Shown here piece after piece: positions 25,683 through 33,800 of a DNA stretch of 44,742 nucleotides. The position numbers were made by a program, and so were the translations under genes. The notes under the pieces are model-generated. The model made no database searches. It was not told the DNA's origin and worked only from the letters and a program-made list of their open reading frames with translations. Numbering within the stretch: the stretch's first letter is position 1; every line of letters begins with the position of its first letter. This stretch comes from Bacillales bacterium (GTDB lineage Bacteria > Bacillota > Bacilli > Bacillales > DASSOY01), in NCBI GenBank assembly GCA_035700025.1, contig DASSOY010000073.1, positions 1 through 44,742 on the forward strand, written 5' to 3'.

Positions 25683-26324
25683 CTATGAATGATCGCGGCT
25701 TCTTATTACCATAGCTATGCCGCTGGAAAAGGAATAAGTACCTGTTTTTTCAACGAGTTCGTTGCTCACGGTAAGCATCGCATCCAAATCGATGTCTGCT
25801 TTCGTAAGCGGATACTTGAAGCCTCGCAACGTTAACCCTTTGATAGATTCACCGAGCGAAAAAAAGGAAACATAAGGATACGTTTCGTCTCGTTCAATGA
25901 CATGTTCGCCGGGCATTTTGCATACGAGCTCGTTTTGCCGATCAATGACGGAAGCCTCAACGCCGGCAACAGCTGTTTTTTTCAACAGCAGCTGATTGAC
26001 CCATTGATGATCAAGCCTGCCTCCGGTCGCCCCGTAAATTTCGAGCCTCTCGGGCTTTTGCCTGACTGCCCAGTCGACAGCGATATGCAAATCGGTCTTC
26101 GCCTTTCGCGAAGGAAAGACTTCCTTGCCGTGTTTCGGAGTGATTCTCTCCCTCTCCGCTGAAGTAATAGAATCAAAATCACCGAAAGCGTAATCAGGCT
26201 GAATGCCCCGGCTGGCAAGCTCGACAGCTCCCCGATCGACACCGATCCATAGGCCGTCGTTTTTCCGAAACGCTGTTTCCGGAATGAGCGAAGAAGGACC
26301 GCCTGCAACAATACGTATCACCAT
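25683..26324 (-). CDS. thiN: Thiamine pyrophosphokinase
   Basis: The 213-residue enzyme converts thiamine to thiamine pyrophosphate. GDFDS is at 48-52, KTDLHIA at 76-82 and GATGGRLDH at 98-106, the ATP/Mg and thiamine sites. The C-terminal beta domain ends with FSSGIAMVI. The start is ATG with a nearby GAGG rather close to it; a GTG one codon later is an alternative. It follows thiT by two bases and shares the TPP riboswitch. Confidence 0.93.
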   Translation of the reverse strand: MVIRIVAGGPSSLIPETAFRKNDGLWIGVDRGAVELASRGIQPDYAFGDFDSITSAERERITPKHGKEVFPSRKAKTDLHIAVDWAVRQKPERLEIYGATGGRLDHQWVNQLLLKKTAVAGVEASVIDRQNELVCKMPGEHVIERDETYPYVSFFSLGESIKGLTLRGFKYPLTKADIDLDAMLTVSNELVEKTGTYSFSSGIAMVIRSRDHS

Positions 26325-26326
26325 CC

Positions 26327-26881
26327 TCAGCTCTCACTCGCTTGAAACAGTTTCGGCGCGCCGAAATAGAGCAAAATCAATACAACCGCCGACAAAAGGA
26401 ATGAAGGAATCATGTAGCCGAGATTGTAGACGAGAGAGTAGACGACGACCGGTGTTCCTTCCGGCGCATACGATCCCCACCAAACGATACCCGAAACAAA
26501 ATGGGCCGCAAACCGCAAGCCGCTGCCGAGAAGAGTTCCGAGAAACAGGCGTGCCCCGTTCAGCAAGCGTGCGTCCCCTGCTTTCAGACGAAACACCCCG
26601 GCAATCCCGACCAACAAAAAGGCGAGCGGATAGTCTACTAAAATGGAAACCGGATGCACCAAATAAGGGTTCAACAAAAAATTGACAATACCGAAAATCA
26701 ATCCCGTAACTAAGCCAGCTTCGACGCCTCTCCGAAACGCCATCAACAAGATCGGCACCATTTCCAAGGAAATCGACCCGCCGTATGCCCACGGCGCATC
26801 AAATTTCACATAACTGAGAACCACCGCGAGCGCCACCATGACCGCCGTTTCCGTAATCAAACGTGTCCGTTTCAAATTCAT
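26327..26881 (-). CDS. thiT: Thiamine transporter substrate-binding subunit ThiT
   Basis: This 184-residue ECF-transporter S component binds thiamine with six predicted membrane helices. Landmarks are LSYVKFDAPWAYGGSISLEMVPI near the start and HFVSGIVWWGSYAPEG near residue 140, which holds the aromatic residues of the thiamine pocket. The energy-coupling subunits are not in this window. The start MNLKRTRLITE has AAGGAGG 11 bases upstream. The TPP riboswitch is directly upstream. Confidence 0.92.
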   Translation of the reverse strand: MNLKRTRLITETAVMVALAVVLSYVKFDAPWAYGGSISLEMVPILLMAFRRGVEAGLVTGLIFGIVNFLLNPYLVHPVSILVDYPLAFLLVGIAGVFRLKAGDARLLNGARLFLGTLLGSGLRFAAHFVSGIVWWGSYAPEGTPVVVYSLVYNLGYMIPSFLLSAVVLILLYFGAPKLFQASES

Positions 26882-26934
26882 TCGAAAAACAACCTCCTTC
26901 AATAGTCAATAAACGAGTGCGGAGCAGTTTGCAT

Positions 26935-26970
26935 AAAAAAAACAGTTCCACGCACGCAAAGGGGAACTGT
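26935..26970 (-). terminator. Riboswitch-controlled terminator before thiT
   Basis: Arms ACAGTTCC (26942-26949) and GGAACTGT (26963-26970) flank a 13-base loop, followed on the minus strand by a U-tract (TTTTTTT). It lies between the TPP aptamer and the thiT start, as expected for a transcriptional off-switch when TPP is bound. Confidence 0.88.
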
Positions 26971-26986
26971 CTTCACCGACAATTAA

Positions 26987-27079
26987 CCACAATCCCTACG
27001 CAGGCATGATCCATACTCAGGTTTCAAGGGTCGGAAGACTACTTCCCTCTCAGCTCCTCAATCGGAACTCCCCCTGTGG
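26987..27079 (-). promoter_or_regulatory. TPP (thi-box) riboswitch aptamer
   Basis: On the minus strand the element starts CCACAGGGGG and carries GCTGAGAGGGAA, ACCCTTGAAACCTGAG and GGATCATGCCTGCGTAGGGA, the conserved thi-box core. It closes with TGTGG (P1 arms 26987-26991 and 27075-27079). The spacing fits the TPP fold. It controls thiT-thiN. Confidence 0.95.
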
Positions 27080-27091
27080 AAGAACGATTCA

Positions 27092-27097
27092 ATTGTA
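27092..27097 (-). promoter_or_regulatory. -10 element of thiT-thiN promoter
   Basis: TACAAT on the minus strand lies about 13 bases before the aptamer, placing the transcript start just upstream of P1. The -35 (TTCGCG at 18-base spacing) is a poor match and falls inside the rpe coding end. Confidence 0.5.
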
Positions 27098-27107
27098 TTG
27101 AAGTCAC

Positions 27108-27752
27108 TTAGTCGCCGCGAATCGCACGAATCGCCGCGGCACGGTCTTTCTTGTTGAAAATCGCCGAACCGGCCACGAGCACGTCAGCGCCGGCCTCGAT
27201 GCACGACGAAGCATTTTCTGCAGTAATCCCGCCGTCCAATTCAATTTCAATCGGTCGATTTTCTTGTTTTAGTTTATCAGAAAGTGAACGAATTTTCGAT
27301 AAAACGCCTTCGATAAAAGATTGACCGCCGAATCCCGGATTTACGGTCATTAACAACACAAGATCGACATCGTCGATGATATGGCGGATGGTCTCGAGCG
27401 GCGTTGCCGGGTTCAACACAACGCCGGCCTTCGCCCCGTGGTTTTTAATCGCATGAACGGTCCGGTGCAAATGCGGACACGTTTCCACGTGCACCGAAAC
27501 GATATCCGCTCCCGACTTCACGAAATCTTCAATGTAACGATCCGGCTGCTCAATCATTAAGTGGACGTCAAGCGTGAGCTCTGTCAGCGGTCGAATCGCC
27601 GAGACGACTTGCGGTCCCATCGTAAGGTTCGGCACGAAATGTCCATCCATCACGTCAATATGAATGTAATCGGCTCCTCCTTGTTCAACGTCGCGAATTT
27701 CATCTCCGAGTTTCGCAAAATCAGCAGCCAAGATTGACGGCGCAACTTTCAT
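27108..27752 (-). CDS. rpe: Ribulose-phosphate 3-epimerase
   Basis: The 214-residue TIM-barrel enzyme interconverts ribulose-5-phosphate and xylulose-5-phosphate in the pentose phosphate pathway. Metal ligands are His31 and Asp33 ([13 protein letters not shown]), His64 (DVHLMIE) and Asp173 (ELDGGI). NPGFGGQSF is at 138-146. GGAGG precedes the ATG, three bases past rsgA. Confidence 0.96.
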   Translation of the reverse strand: MKVAPSILAADFAKLGDEIRDVEQGGADYIHIDVMDGHFVPNLTMGPQVVSAIRPLTELTLDVHLMIEQPDRYIEDFVKSGADIVSVHVETCPHLHRTVHAIKNHGAKAGVVLNPATPLETIRHIIDDVDLVLLMTVNPGFGGQSFIEGVLSKIRSLSDKLKQENRPIEIELDGGITAENASSCIEAGADVLVAGSAIFNKKDRAAAIRAIRGD

Positions 27753-27755
27753 GGG

Positions 27756-28622
27756 TCAGTACCTCCGTTTTTGTCCTTGAATTTCTTCATAAAATTGTTT
27801 GTAATGCTCATGGCGATATGCCGGGATTTCCTTATTGGCGACCGCTTCTTTCACTGCGCATTTCGGCTCCGCCAAATGCGTGCAGCCGCGAAATTTGCAT
27901 TCGGCCGCCAACGCACGCATTTCTGGAAAGCAATACGACAAGTCCTTCGCTTCGAGATCGCGGAAATCGAGCGAACTGAATCCCGGCGTGTCAGCGACGT
28001 AACCGCTCCCGATAGGGAGCAGCCGAATCCGCCGTGTCGTATGTTTTCCTCTTCCGAGCGCTTCGGAAATCGCACCTGTCTTCAATTCGAACCGCGGATC
28101 GAGTGCATTAAGCAATGACGATTTTCCGACACCCGATTGGCCGGCGAAAACGGACGTTTTCCCGTCCAAAAGCCGTGTGAGCGTTTCAAAGTTTCGTTGA
28201 TCAGCAGCAGAAGTAAACAATACCTCGTAACCGATCTTGCGATAATCGGCGGCAAAACGCTCCATTTCTTTACGAATGGCGTCGTCCGCCAAATCCGTTT
28301 TCGAAAAACAAATGATCGGCAAAATATCGTCCGCTTCCAGCCTGACGAGAAAACGGTCAAGCAAGAGCGGTTGAAAGTCCGGTTCCACCGCCGAAAAGAC
28401 GAGGATCCCTTGGTCCAAATTGGCCAATGGGGGTCGCAGCATTTCGTTCTTACGCGGTTTGATCTCGAGAACGTAACCTTCTTTGAAATCGACGATGTCC
28501 CCGACAAGCGGGGTCACTTTTTTTTGCCGAAAGTTTCCCCTTCCCCGGCAACGGTAAATCTCGCCGTCGTGCTCGATATCGTAATATCCACTTAGCGATT
28601 GGATGATTTTTCCTTCAGGCAT
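27756..28622 (-). CDS. rsgA: Small ribosomal subunit biogenesis GTPase RsgA
   Basis: The 288-residue GTPase checks late 30S assembly. It has an OB-fold N-terminus, then circularly permuted GTPase motifs: G4 SKTD (107-110), G1 GQSGVGKS (161-168), G3 DTPG (211-214). A zinc site follows: Cys242, Cys247, His249, Cys255. The start MPEGKIIQSL is the family start but lacks a clear ribosome binding site; AAGGAAA lies about 20 bases away inside prkC, so translation may be coupled. Confidence 0.95.
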   Translation of the reverse strand: MPEGKIIQSLSGYYDIEHDGEIYRCRGRGNFRQKKVTPLVGDIVDFKEGYVLEIKPRKNEMLRPPLANLDQGILVFSAVEPDFQPLLLDRFLVRLEADDILPIICFSKTDLADDAIRKEMERFAADYRKIGYEVLFTSAADQRNFETLTRLLDGKTSVFAGQSGVGKSSLLNALDPRFELKTGAISEALGRGKHTTRRIRLLPIGSGYVADTPGFSSLDFRDLEAKDLSYCFPEMRALAAECKFRGCTHLAEPKCAVKEAVANKEIPAYRHEHYKQFYEEIQGQKRRY

Positions 28623-28627
28623 TGTCG

Positions 28628-30613
28628 TTAGTTGTCACTCGTTTCCTTCGTGATTTGATCGTAGCTTTTTTTTATCGTTTGATGCAACTTTCCGTTTTCA
28701 TATACCCAAATGGTGATACTGCCGTCCGGATTTACGGTCATCGTCAATTCATACGTTTTCGTATCCTTCAACTTTTCCTCGACGAAAACGGCCTTGTCAT
28801 GATTGGCATCGCTGTACACGATTTTCACGTCGATCGGCTTGCCTTGATCCGGACCTTCCACCGTAATCGGCTGCTTGAAAGTGAACGGCTCTTCCGGATC
28901 TGGTTTCGGTCCTTTCGAAACCGTAAACTCAACCTCGTCACCTTTCGTCAATTCCGTTCCCGGCTCTGGAGATTGCGTCAACACAGTCCCTTCCGGAACG
29001 GTGTCACTGTATTCGCTGCCTTGAAAATTCGGGACAAGCGACTGTTCCATGATCGCGTTCTCCGCTTCTTCGCGGGTCATACCGCTCAAATCGGGAACGC
29101 CCACCGGCTGGGGCCCTTTGCTGTAAAAAAGGACAAGTTTCGTATTTTCCGGAACGACCGTCGTTCCAGCGTCCGGCTCCTGATCGAACACTTCCCCTTT
29201 CGCATAATGGGAATCGTACACCCCGCGAAAATCAACGTTTCGAAACCGTTCTCCAGAGACGAGCAGTTCCACCGTGTCTTTATTTTTTCCGATATAATTT
29301 TCGAGCACGATTTTCTCTGGACCTTTGCTGACGAACAAGTGAACCGTCCGGCCTTTTTTCAACATCGTTCCCGAAGCCGGATTTTGTTTCGTCACTTCGT
29401 CCTTTTCGTATTCGGTGCTGTACACTTTTTCCGTGTCGACCTTCAATTGTTTCTCCTTAATCAATTCGCGCGCTTTCTCAATGTTCATACCGACCACTTT
29501 CGGCACCTTAACGTCCTCGACATACAACAAATCCGGAATAATGCCGAGAGCAGCAACAGCTGCACCGCCCAACAGCAATAATCCGAGTATGACGGCAAAG
29601 ATCGTTTTTTTCGCTTTTCCTTTATACTTCGCAGGCTTATTCCCGTCACCGCCGGATCCTCCCGAATCCATGCTGCCGGTCGACCCGGACCCGCCCGCTC
29701 CTGAACCGCTGGCGGAGGCAACGACCGGGGGCATGACTTTCGTCGTTTGCTCGCCGTCATCCGGAACGGAATATTTCGGTTCGTTCAGGCGGTCGGGATC
29801 AAGCGCCGTCTTCAAATCTTCCCGCATCGCCTCGACTTTGTCATAACGATGGGCCGGGTCTTTCGCCAACGCCTTCAACACGATGTTTTCAACGCTTTGC
29901 GGAATCGCCGGGTTGATTTCCCTCGGATCGGGTATATCTTCCTGAAGGTGCTTCAACGCTACGGAAACGGGTGAAGTGCCGGAAAACGGCAGTTCCCCGG
30001 TCAACATTTCAAATAGAACGATGCCGAGCGAATAAATGTCGGATTTCGTGTCTGCGTAAGCCCCCCTAGCCTGTTCCGGCGAAAAATAATGGGCCGAACC
30101 GAGCACTGAATTCGTATGAGTAATTGTGGCGGACGATGCGGCAAGGGCGATGCCGAAATCCGTCACTTTCACGTTTCCGCGCAAATCGAGCAAAATATTG
30201 TGCGGTTTAATGTCGCGATGAACAATATCATGTTCGTGGGCGTGCTCGATCGCCGAAGTGACTTGATCCATGATCCAGAGCGCTTGTCCGACAGATAACG
30301 GCGCTTCGCGCTTAATCAAGTCCTTCAGTGTTTCTCCTTCAACGTATTCCATCACAATGTAGTACACGTTTTCACTGTCGTCGCCGATATCGAAAATGTT
30401 GACGACGTTCGCGTGCGACAAAGTTGCAACGGAACGGGCCTCGCGACGAAAGCGGCGAATGAAGTCTTCATCATCGGAAAATTCCGACCGAAGCACTTTC
30501 ACAGCCACATAACGATCAAGGATCAAATCGCGCGCCTTGTATACAAGCGCCATGCCGCCTCCGCCAATCACCGAGATGAGTTCGTAGCGATCTCCGACTC
30601 GCTTGCCGATCAT
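28628..30613 (-). CDS. prkC: Serine/threonine protein kinase PrkC with PASTA repeats
   Basis: This 661-residue membrane kinase senses cell-wall fragments and regulates germination and growth. The kinase domain (about 1-270) has the catalytic Lys39 (VAVK), HRDIKPHN at 132-139 and DFG at 152-154. A Gly/Ser-rich linker (about 296-325) precedes one membrane helix (about 337-359). Three extracellular PASTA units follow (about 367-570). A further tail of about 90 residues ends in KKSYDQITKETSDN. The ATG overlaps the prpC stop (ATGA). Confidence 0.96.
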   Translation of the reverse strand: MIGKRVGDRYELISVIGGGGMALVYKARDLILDRYVAVKVLRSEFSDDEDFIRRFRREARSVATLSHANVVNIFDIGDDSENVYYIVMEYVEGETLKDLIKREAPLSVGQALWIMDQVTSAIEHAHEHDIVHRDIKPHNILLDLRGNVKVTDFGIALAASSATITHTNSVLGSAHYFSPEQARGAYADTKSDIYSLGIVLFEMLTGELPFSGTSPVSVALKHLQEDIPDPREINPAIPQSVENIVLKALAKDPAHRYDKVEAMREDLKTALDPDRLNEPKYSVPDDGEQTTKVMPPVVASASGSGAGGSGSTGSMDSGGSGGDGNKPAKYKGKAKKTIFAVILGLLLLGGAAVAALGIIPDLLYVEDVKVPKVVGMNIEKARELIKEKQLKVDTEKVYSTEYEKDEVTKQNPASGTMLKKGRTVHLFVSKGPEKIVLENYIGKNKDTVELLVSGERFRNVDFRGVYDSHYAKGEVFDQEPDAGTTVVPENTKLVLFYSKGPQPVGVPDLSGMTREEAENAIMEQSLVPNFQGSEYSDTVPEGTVLTQSPEPGTELTKGDEVEFTVSKGPKPDPEEPFTFKQPITVEGPDQGKPIDVKIVYSDANHDKAVFVEEKLKDTKTYELTMTVNPDGSITIWVYENGKLHQTIKKSYDQITKETSDN

Positions 30614-31446
30614 CCAGCATCACCAGCCTTGTCACGCCGTTCTCCTTCTGCGTTCTGGTCTTCCTCATTCGTGCTGCTGCGAACCTTTTCTTCTTGCAAT
30701 TCGTCCGCCGTTTCAGCGTTGCGAACGAGCGTTAACGTGATGTTGTCGTCACCGCCTGCCGAATTGGCGAGCCGGATGAATTCGTCCGCCTGTGTTTGCA
30801 GCGGCTCCCCGCTTGCCAACACTTCGTGAATCGTTTCGTCTGAGACGTGATTCGTCAATCCGTCCGAACATAACATAAGAACGTCGTCCGTTTGCCACTC
30901 GAGCACATGGGTTTCGATGTTCACTTCACCTTCGGTTCCGAGCGCTTGCATAAGCACGTTTTTACGAGGATGTGTCTCGGCCTCTTGTGCGGAAATTTGT
31001 CCTTGGCGAACGAGTTCATAAACGAGTGAATGATCGTTCGTCACTCTGCGGAGTTCATCGCGGCAAAGCCAATATCCCCTGCTGTCGCCTACGTGGGCGA
31101 CGACCGCAAAATCGCGCGTACAAACGGCAAGGACGACCGTCGTCCCCATCCCTTTGCACTCGGGATGACTTTCGGCATGAGACATAATTTCTTTGTTCGT
31201 CATCGCAACGACACGGCATAGCCAGCCGACCGCATCGTCCGTTGTCTCTAACCGTGTTTCTTCTTTCTCCCACTCGCGGCGAACGACGCTTAACGCCAAC
31301 GCACTTGCGACATCGCCGGCCTGGTGGCCGCCCATTCCATCGGCGACGACCGCGAGCAAACATCCGTCCCCGCGTTCAAACAGCCCTCCAGAATCTTCGT
31401 TATGCGAACGGATCCGGCCGCGATCCGTTTGAAACCCCTTTTCCAT
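30610..31446 (-). CDS. prpC: PP2C-family phosphatase PrpC
   Basis: The 278-residue metal-dependent phosphatase opposes PrkC. It has QTDRGRIRSHNEDS (6-19), DGMGGHQAGDVAS (36-48) and MLCSDGLTNHV motifs that hold two Mn/Mg ions. The tail after VRNAE is an extra acidic-basic stretch, making it about 25 residues longer than the usual 254. It starts at the rsmB stop and overlaps prkC. Confidence 0.96.
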   Translation of the reverse strand: MEKGFQTDRGRIRSHNEDSGGLFERGDGCLLAVVADGMGGHQAGDVASALALSVVRREWEKEETRLETTDDAVGWLCRVVAMTNKEIMSHAESHPECKGMGTTVVLAVCTRDFAVVAHVGDSRGYWLCRDELRRVTNDHSLVYELVRQGQISAQEAETHPRKNVLMQALGTEGEVNIETHVLEWQTDDVLMLCSDGLTNHVSDETIHEVLASGEPLQTQADEFIRLANSAGGDDNITLTLVRNAETADELQEEKVRSSTNEEDQNAEGERRDKAGDAG

Positions 31447-31448
31447 CG

Positions 31449-32792
31449 TTACGATACCCCCTGTTTCTGTAAAGCCGCAATGAAAAATCCGTCCGTCCCC
31501 GCTTCATGGGGTAAAATTTGCACCATGCCTTTGTCTTCAGAAAGCCGCAAACGCTCTGGCATTCGTTCGCACAATGTACGATCAAACGTAAAATCCGCGT
31601 GGTTTCGCAAAAAGTCGCGGACGACTTGCTCGTTTTCTTTTCTTTCGATCGTGCACGTACTGTAAACCAGCGTCCCGCCTGGCTTTACGAGCGGTGCGAC
31701 AGACGCGAGAATATCGCCTTGGATGCTGGCGAGCCGCTCGACGTCCTCCGGTCGTTTGCTCCACTTAATGTCCGGCTTGCGGCGAATGACGCCGAATCCA
31801 GAACACGGTGCATCAATAAGGATGCGGTCGAACGTTTCGCGGCCGAACGATTCCGCGGCCAACCGGCCGTCCAAGTTCGCAGCGTGGATCGACTTAACCC
31901 CGAGACGCGCCGCCAATTGTTCAATTAGTTTGACTTTATGATTATGTATGTCAAGCGCGACAATCTCGCCTTCATCGTTCATGAGCTGCGCGAGATGTGT
32001 CGTTTTCCCTCCCGGTGCCGCGCACGTGTCAAGCACTCGCATCCCCGGCTTAACGTCGAGCGCATGCGCGGCAAGCATCGACGCTTCATCTTGAATCGTC
32101 AACAAGCCTGCGGCAAAACTTTCCGCCTGCTGAACCGCTCCGCTTTTCACAACGACCGCTTCCGGAGCGAGCGCCCCCTCTTCTACCGTCACACCTTCTT
32201 CGCGAAGCGTGCGCATCAACGATTCTCTCGTCGTTCTCAATGTGTTCGTTCGCACGGTCACGTTCGGGAGCTCGTTGTTTGCTTCGCATATGTTCGCGAC
32301 CGTGTCGCGGTCATAATCATTCATCCACTGTTCCAACAGCCACCGCGGGTGACTCGTCTCGATCGCAAGCCGGTCGAGCGGATCGTGAATCACTGCAAAG
32401 TCGACTTCGCCGTTGCGCTGATACGCCCGCAATACGCCGTTGACGAGGCCCGCGATCCCGCGATGACCGCGGCGCTTGGCGATTTCCACCGCTTCGTGAA
32501 GCACCGCGCGGTCGGGAACACGGTCAAGCTCCGAGAGTTGATACAACGACAACCGCAGCAAAACGCGCACCCACCTTTCCGGTTCTTTTTTCAAGAACCG
32601 GTCCAACATGAAGTCCAACGTGTTTTTTCGCTGCACCGTTCCGTAGACGATCCTCGTCAGCAAAGAAAGATCTTTGGCGTTAAGCCGCCTTTCGCGAGCC
32701 GCGGAATGAATAAGCAAATGGCTGTACGCCTGGTTTTTTTCAATTTTCATCAAAAGATCGAGCGCGGTTTCGCGCACGTTGCTTGGCCTCAT
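31449..32792 (-). CDS. rsmB: 16S rRNA (cytosine-967-C5)-methyltransferase RsmB
   Basis: The 447-residue enzyme has an N-terminal NusB-like RNA-binding domain (about 1-150). A SAM-dependent domain follows with DTCAAPGGKTTHLAQL, DAPCSGFG and the catalytic Cys in YSTCTI. Its ATG is one base past the fmt stop. In B. subtilis rlmN follows; here prpC follows directly. Confidence 0.96.
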   Translation of the reverse strand: MRPSNVRETALDLLMKIEKNQAYSHLLIHSAARERRLNAKDLSLLTRIVYGTVQRKNTLDFMLDRFLKKEPERWVRVLLRLSLYQLSELDRVPDRAVLHEAVEIAKRRGHRGIAGLVNGVLRAYQRNGEVDFAVIHDPLDRLAIETSHPRWLLEQWMNDYDRDTVANICEANNELPNVTVRTNTLRTTRESLMRTLREEGVTVEEGALAPEAVVVKSGAVQQAESFAAGLLTIQDEASMLAAHALDVKPGMRVLDTCAAPGGKTTHLAQLMNDEGEIVALDIHNHKVKLIEQLAARLGVKSIHAANLDGRLAAESFGRETFDRILIDAPCSGFGVIRRKPDIKWSKRPEDVERLASIQGDILASVAPLVKPGGTLVYSTCTIERKENEQVVRDFLRNHADFTFDRTLCERMPERLRLSEDKGMVQILPHEAGTDGFFIAALQKQGVS

Positions 32793-32793
32793 G

Positions 32794-33729
32794 TCAAACT
32801 CCCATTCTGTCTCCCGGATTCATGCCGGCTCCTTGCAAAAACGCTTCGGCGCGCATTCTTTTTTTCCCTGCTGGCTGCAGTTCTTTTACACGGACGGCGA
32901 TGTCGTCGCCGCATTTGACGAGAAACGAAGTTTTGTCCACTTCGAGAACCGTTCCCGGCTCCGCCTCGTCCGCTCGTTTTTCTTTCGCGGCGCTCCAAAT
33001 TTTCATGACTTTCCCATTGTATCGGGTGTAAGCGACCGGCCACGGGTTCAGTCCGCGGATACGATCATACACAGCCGTCCCCGGGGCGTGCCAATCGATT
33101 TTTTCATCGTCGCGGGTAAGGTTCGGCGCGAACGTCGCGGCTTCGTCGTTTTGCGGAATCGGATTCAACTCACCCGCCCGCAACGCTTTCAACGTCTCTG
33201 CCAACAATTGTTCGCCAGCGCGGCTTAATTTGTCGTGAAGCGTGCCGACCGTGTCGTCCTCCTCGATCGGTACGGTCATTTGCGATAAAAGGTCCCCGGC
33301 ATCAAGCTTTTCCGCCATATACATGATCGTAACCCCGGTTTCTTTCTTTCCATCGAGAATCGCGCGATGAATCGGTGCTCCTCCGCGGTATTCAGGCAAG
33401 AGCGAAGCATGCACATTCACGCAGCCGAAGCGGGGAGCGTCCAGCAGCTTTTTCGGTAAAAGTTGTCCGAAAGCCGCAGTTACGACGATCTCGGGCCGTA
33501 ACGCGAGCACTTTCTCGACTTCTTCCGGCAGCCGGATTTTTTTCGGCTGCAGCACGGGAATGCCGTGTTTTTCCGCTTCAACTTTCACCGGCGGCGGAGT
33601 CAATGCCTTCCTGCGCCCTTTCGGTCGATCCGGCTGGGTAACGACGGCGGCCACCTCATGGCCGTCGGCCACAAGCCTCCGCAAGATCGGCACGGAAAAA
33701 TCAGGCGTTCCCATAAAAACGATGCGCAT
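32794..33729 (-). CDS. fmt: Methionyl-tRNA formyltransferase
   Basis: The 311-residue enzyme formylates initiator Met-tRNA. It starts [14 protein letters not shown]. The catalytic [17 protein letters not shown] motif has Asn105 and His107, with Asp143 in LDAGD. A C-terminal OB-type domain follows (about 205-311). The start uses AAAGG about ten bases upstream, six codons inside the longest frame. def, its usual partner, is not beside it. Confidence 0.96.
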   Translation of the reverse strand: MRIVFMGTPDFSVPILRRLVADGHEVAAVVTQPDRPKGRRKALTPPPVKVEAEKHGIPVLQPKKIRLPEEVEKVLALRPEIVVTAAFGQLLPKKLLDAPRFGCVNVHASLLPEYRGGAPIHRAILDGKKETGVTIMYMAEKLDAGDLLSQMTVPIEEDDTVGTLHDKLSRAGEQLLAETLKALRAGELNPIPQNDEAATFAPNLTRDDEKIDWHAPGTAVYDRIRGLNPWPVAYTRYNGKVMKIWSAAKEKRADEAEPGTVLEVDKTSFLVKCGDDIAVRVKELQPAGKKRMRAEAFLQGAGMNPGDRMGV

Positions 33730-33800
33730 CCAATCACTGCCTTTCAAACATTAAAACTATTGTTGACGATCCTTTTCATTTATAATCCCGATTGCAAGAC

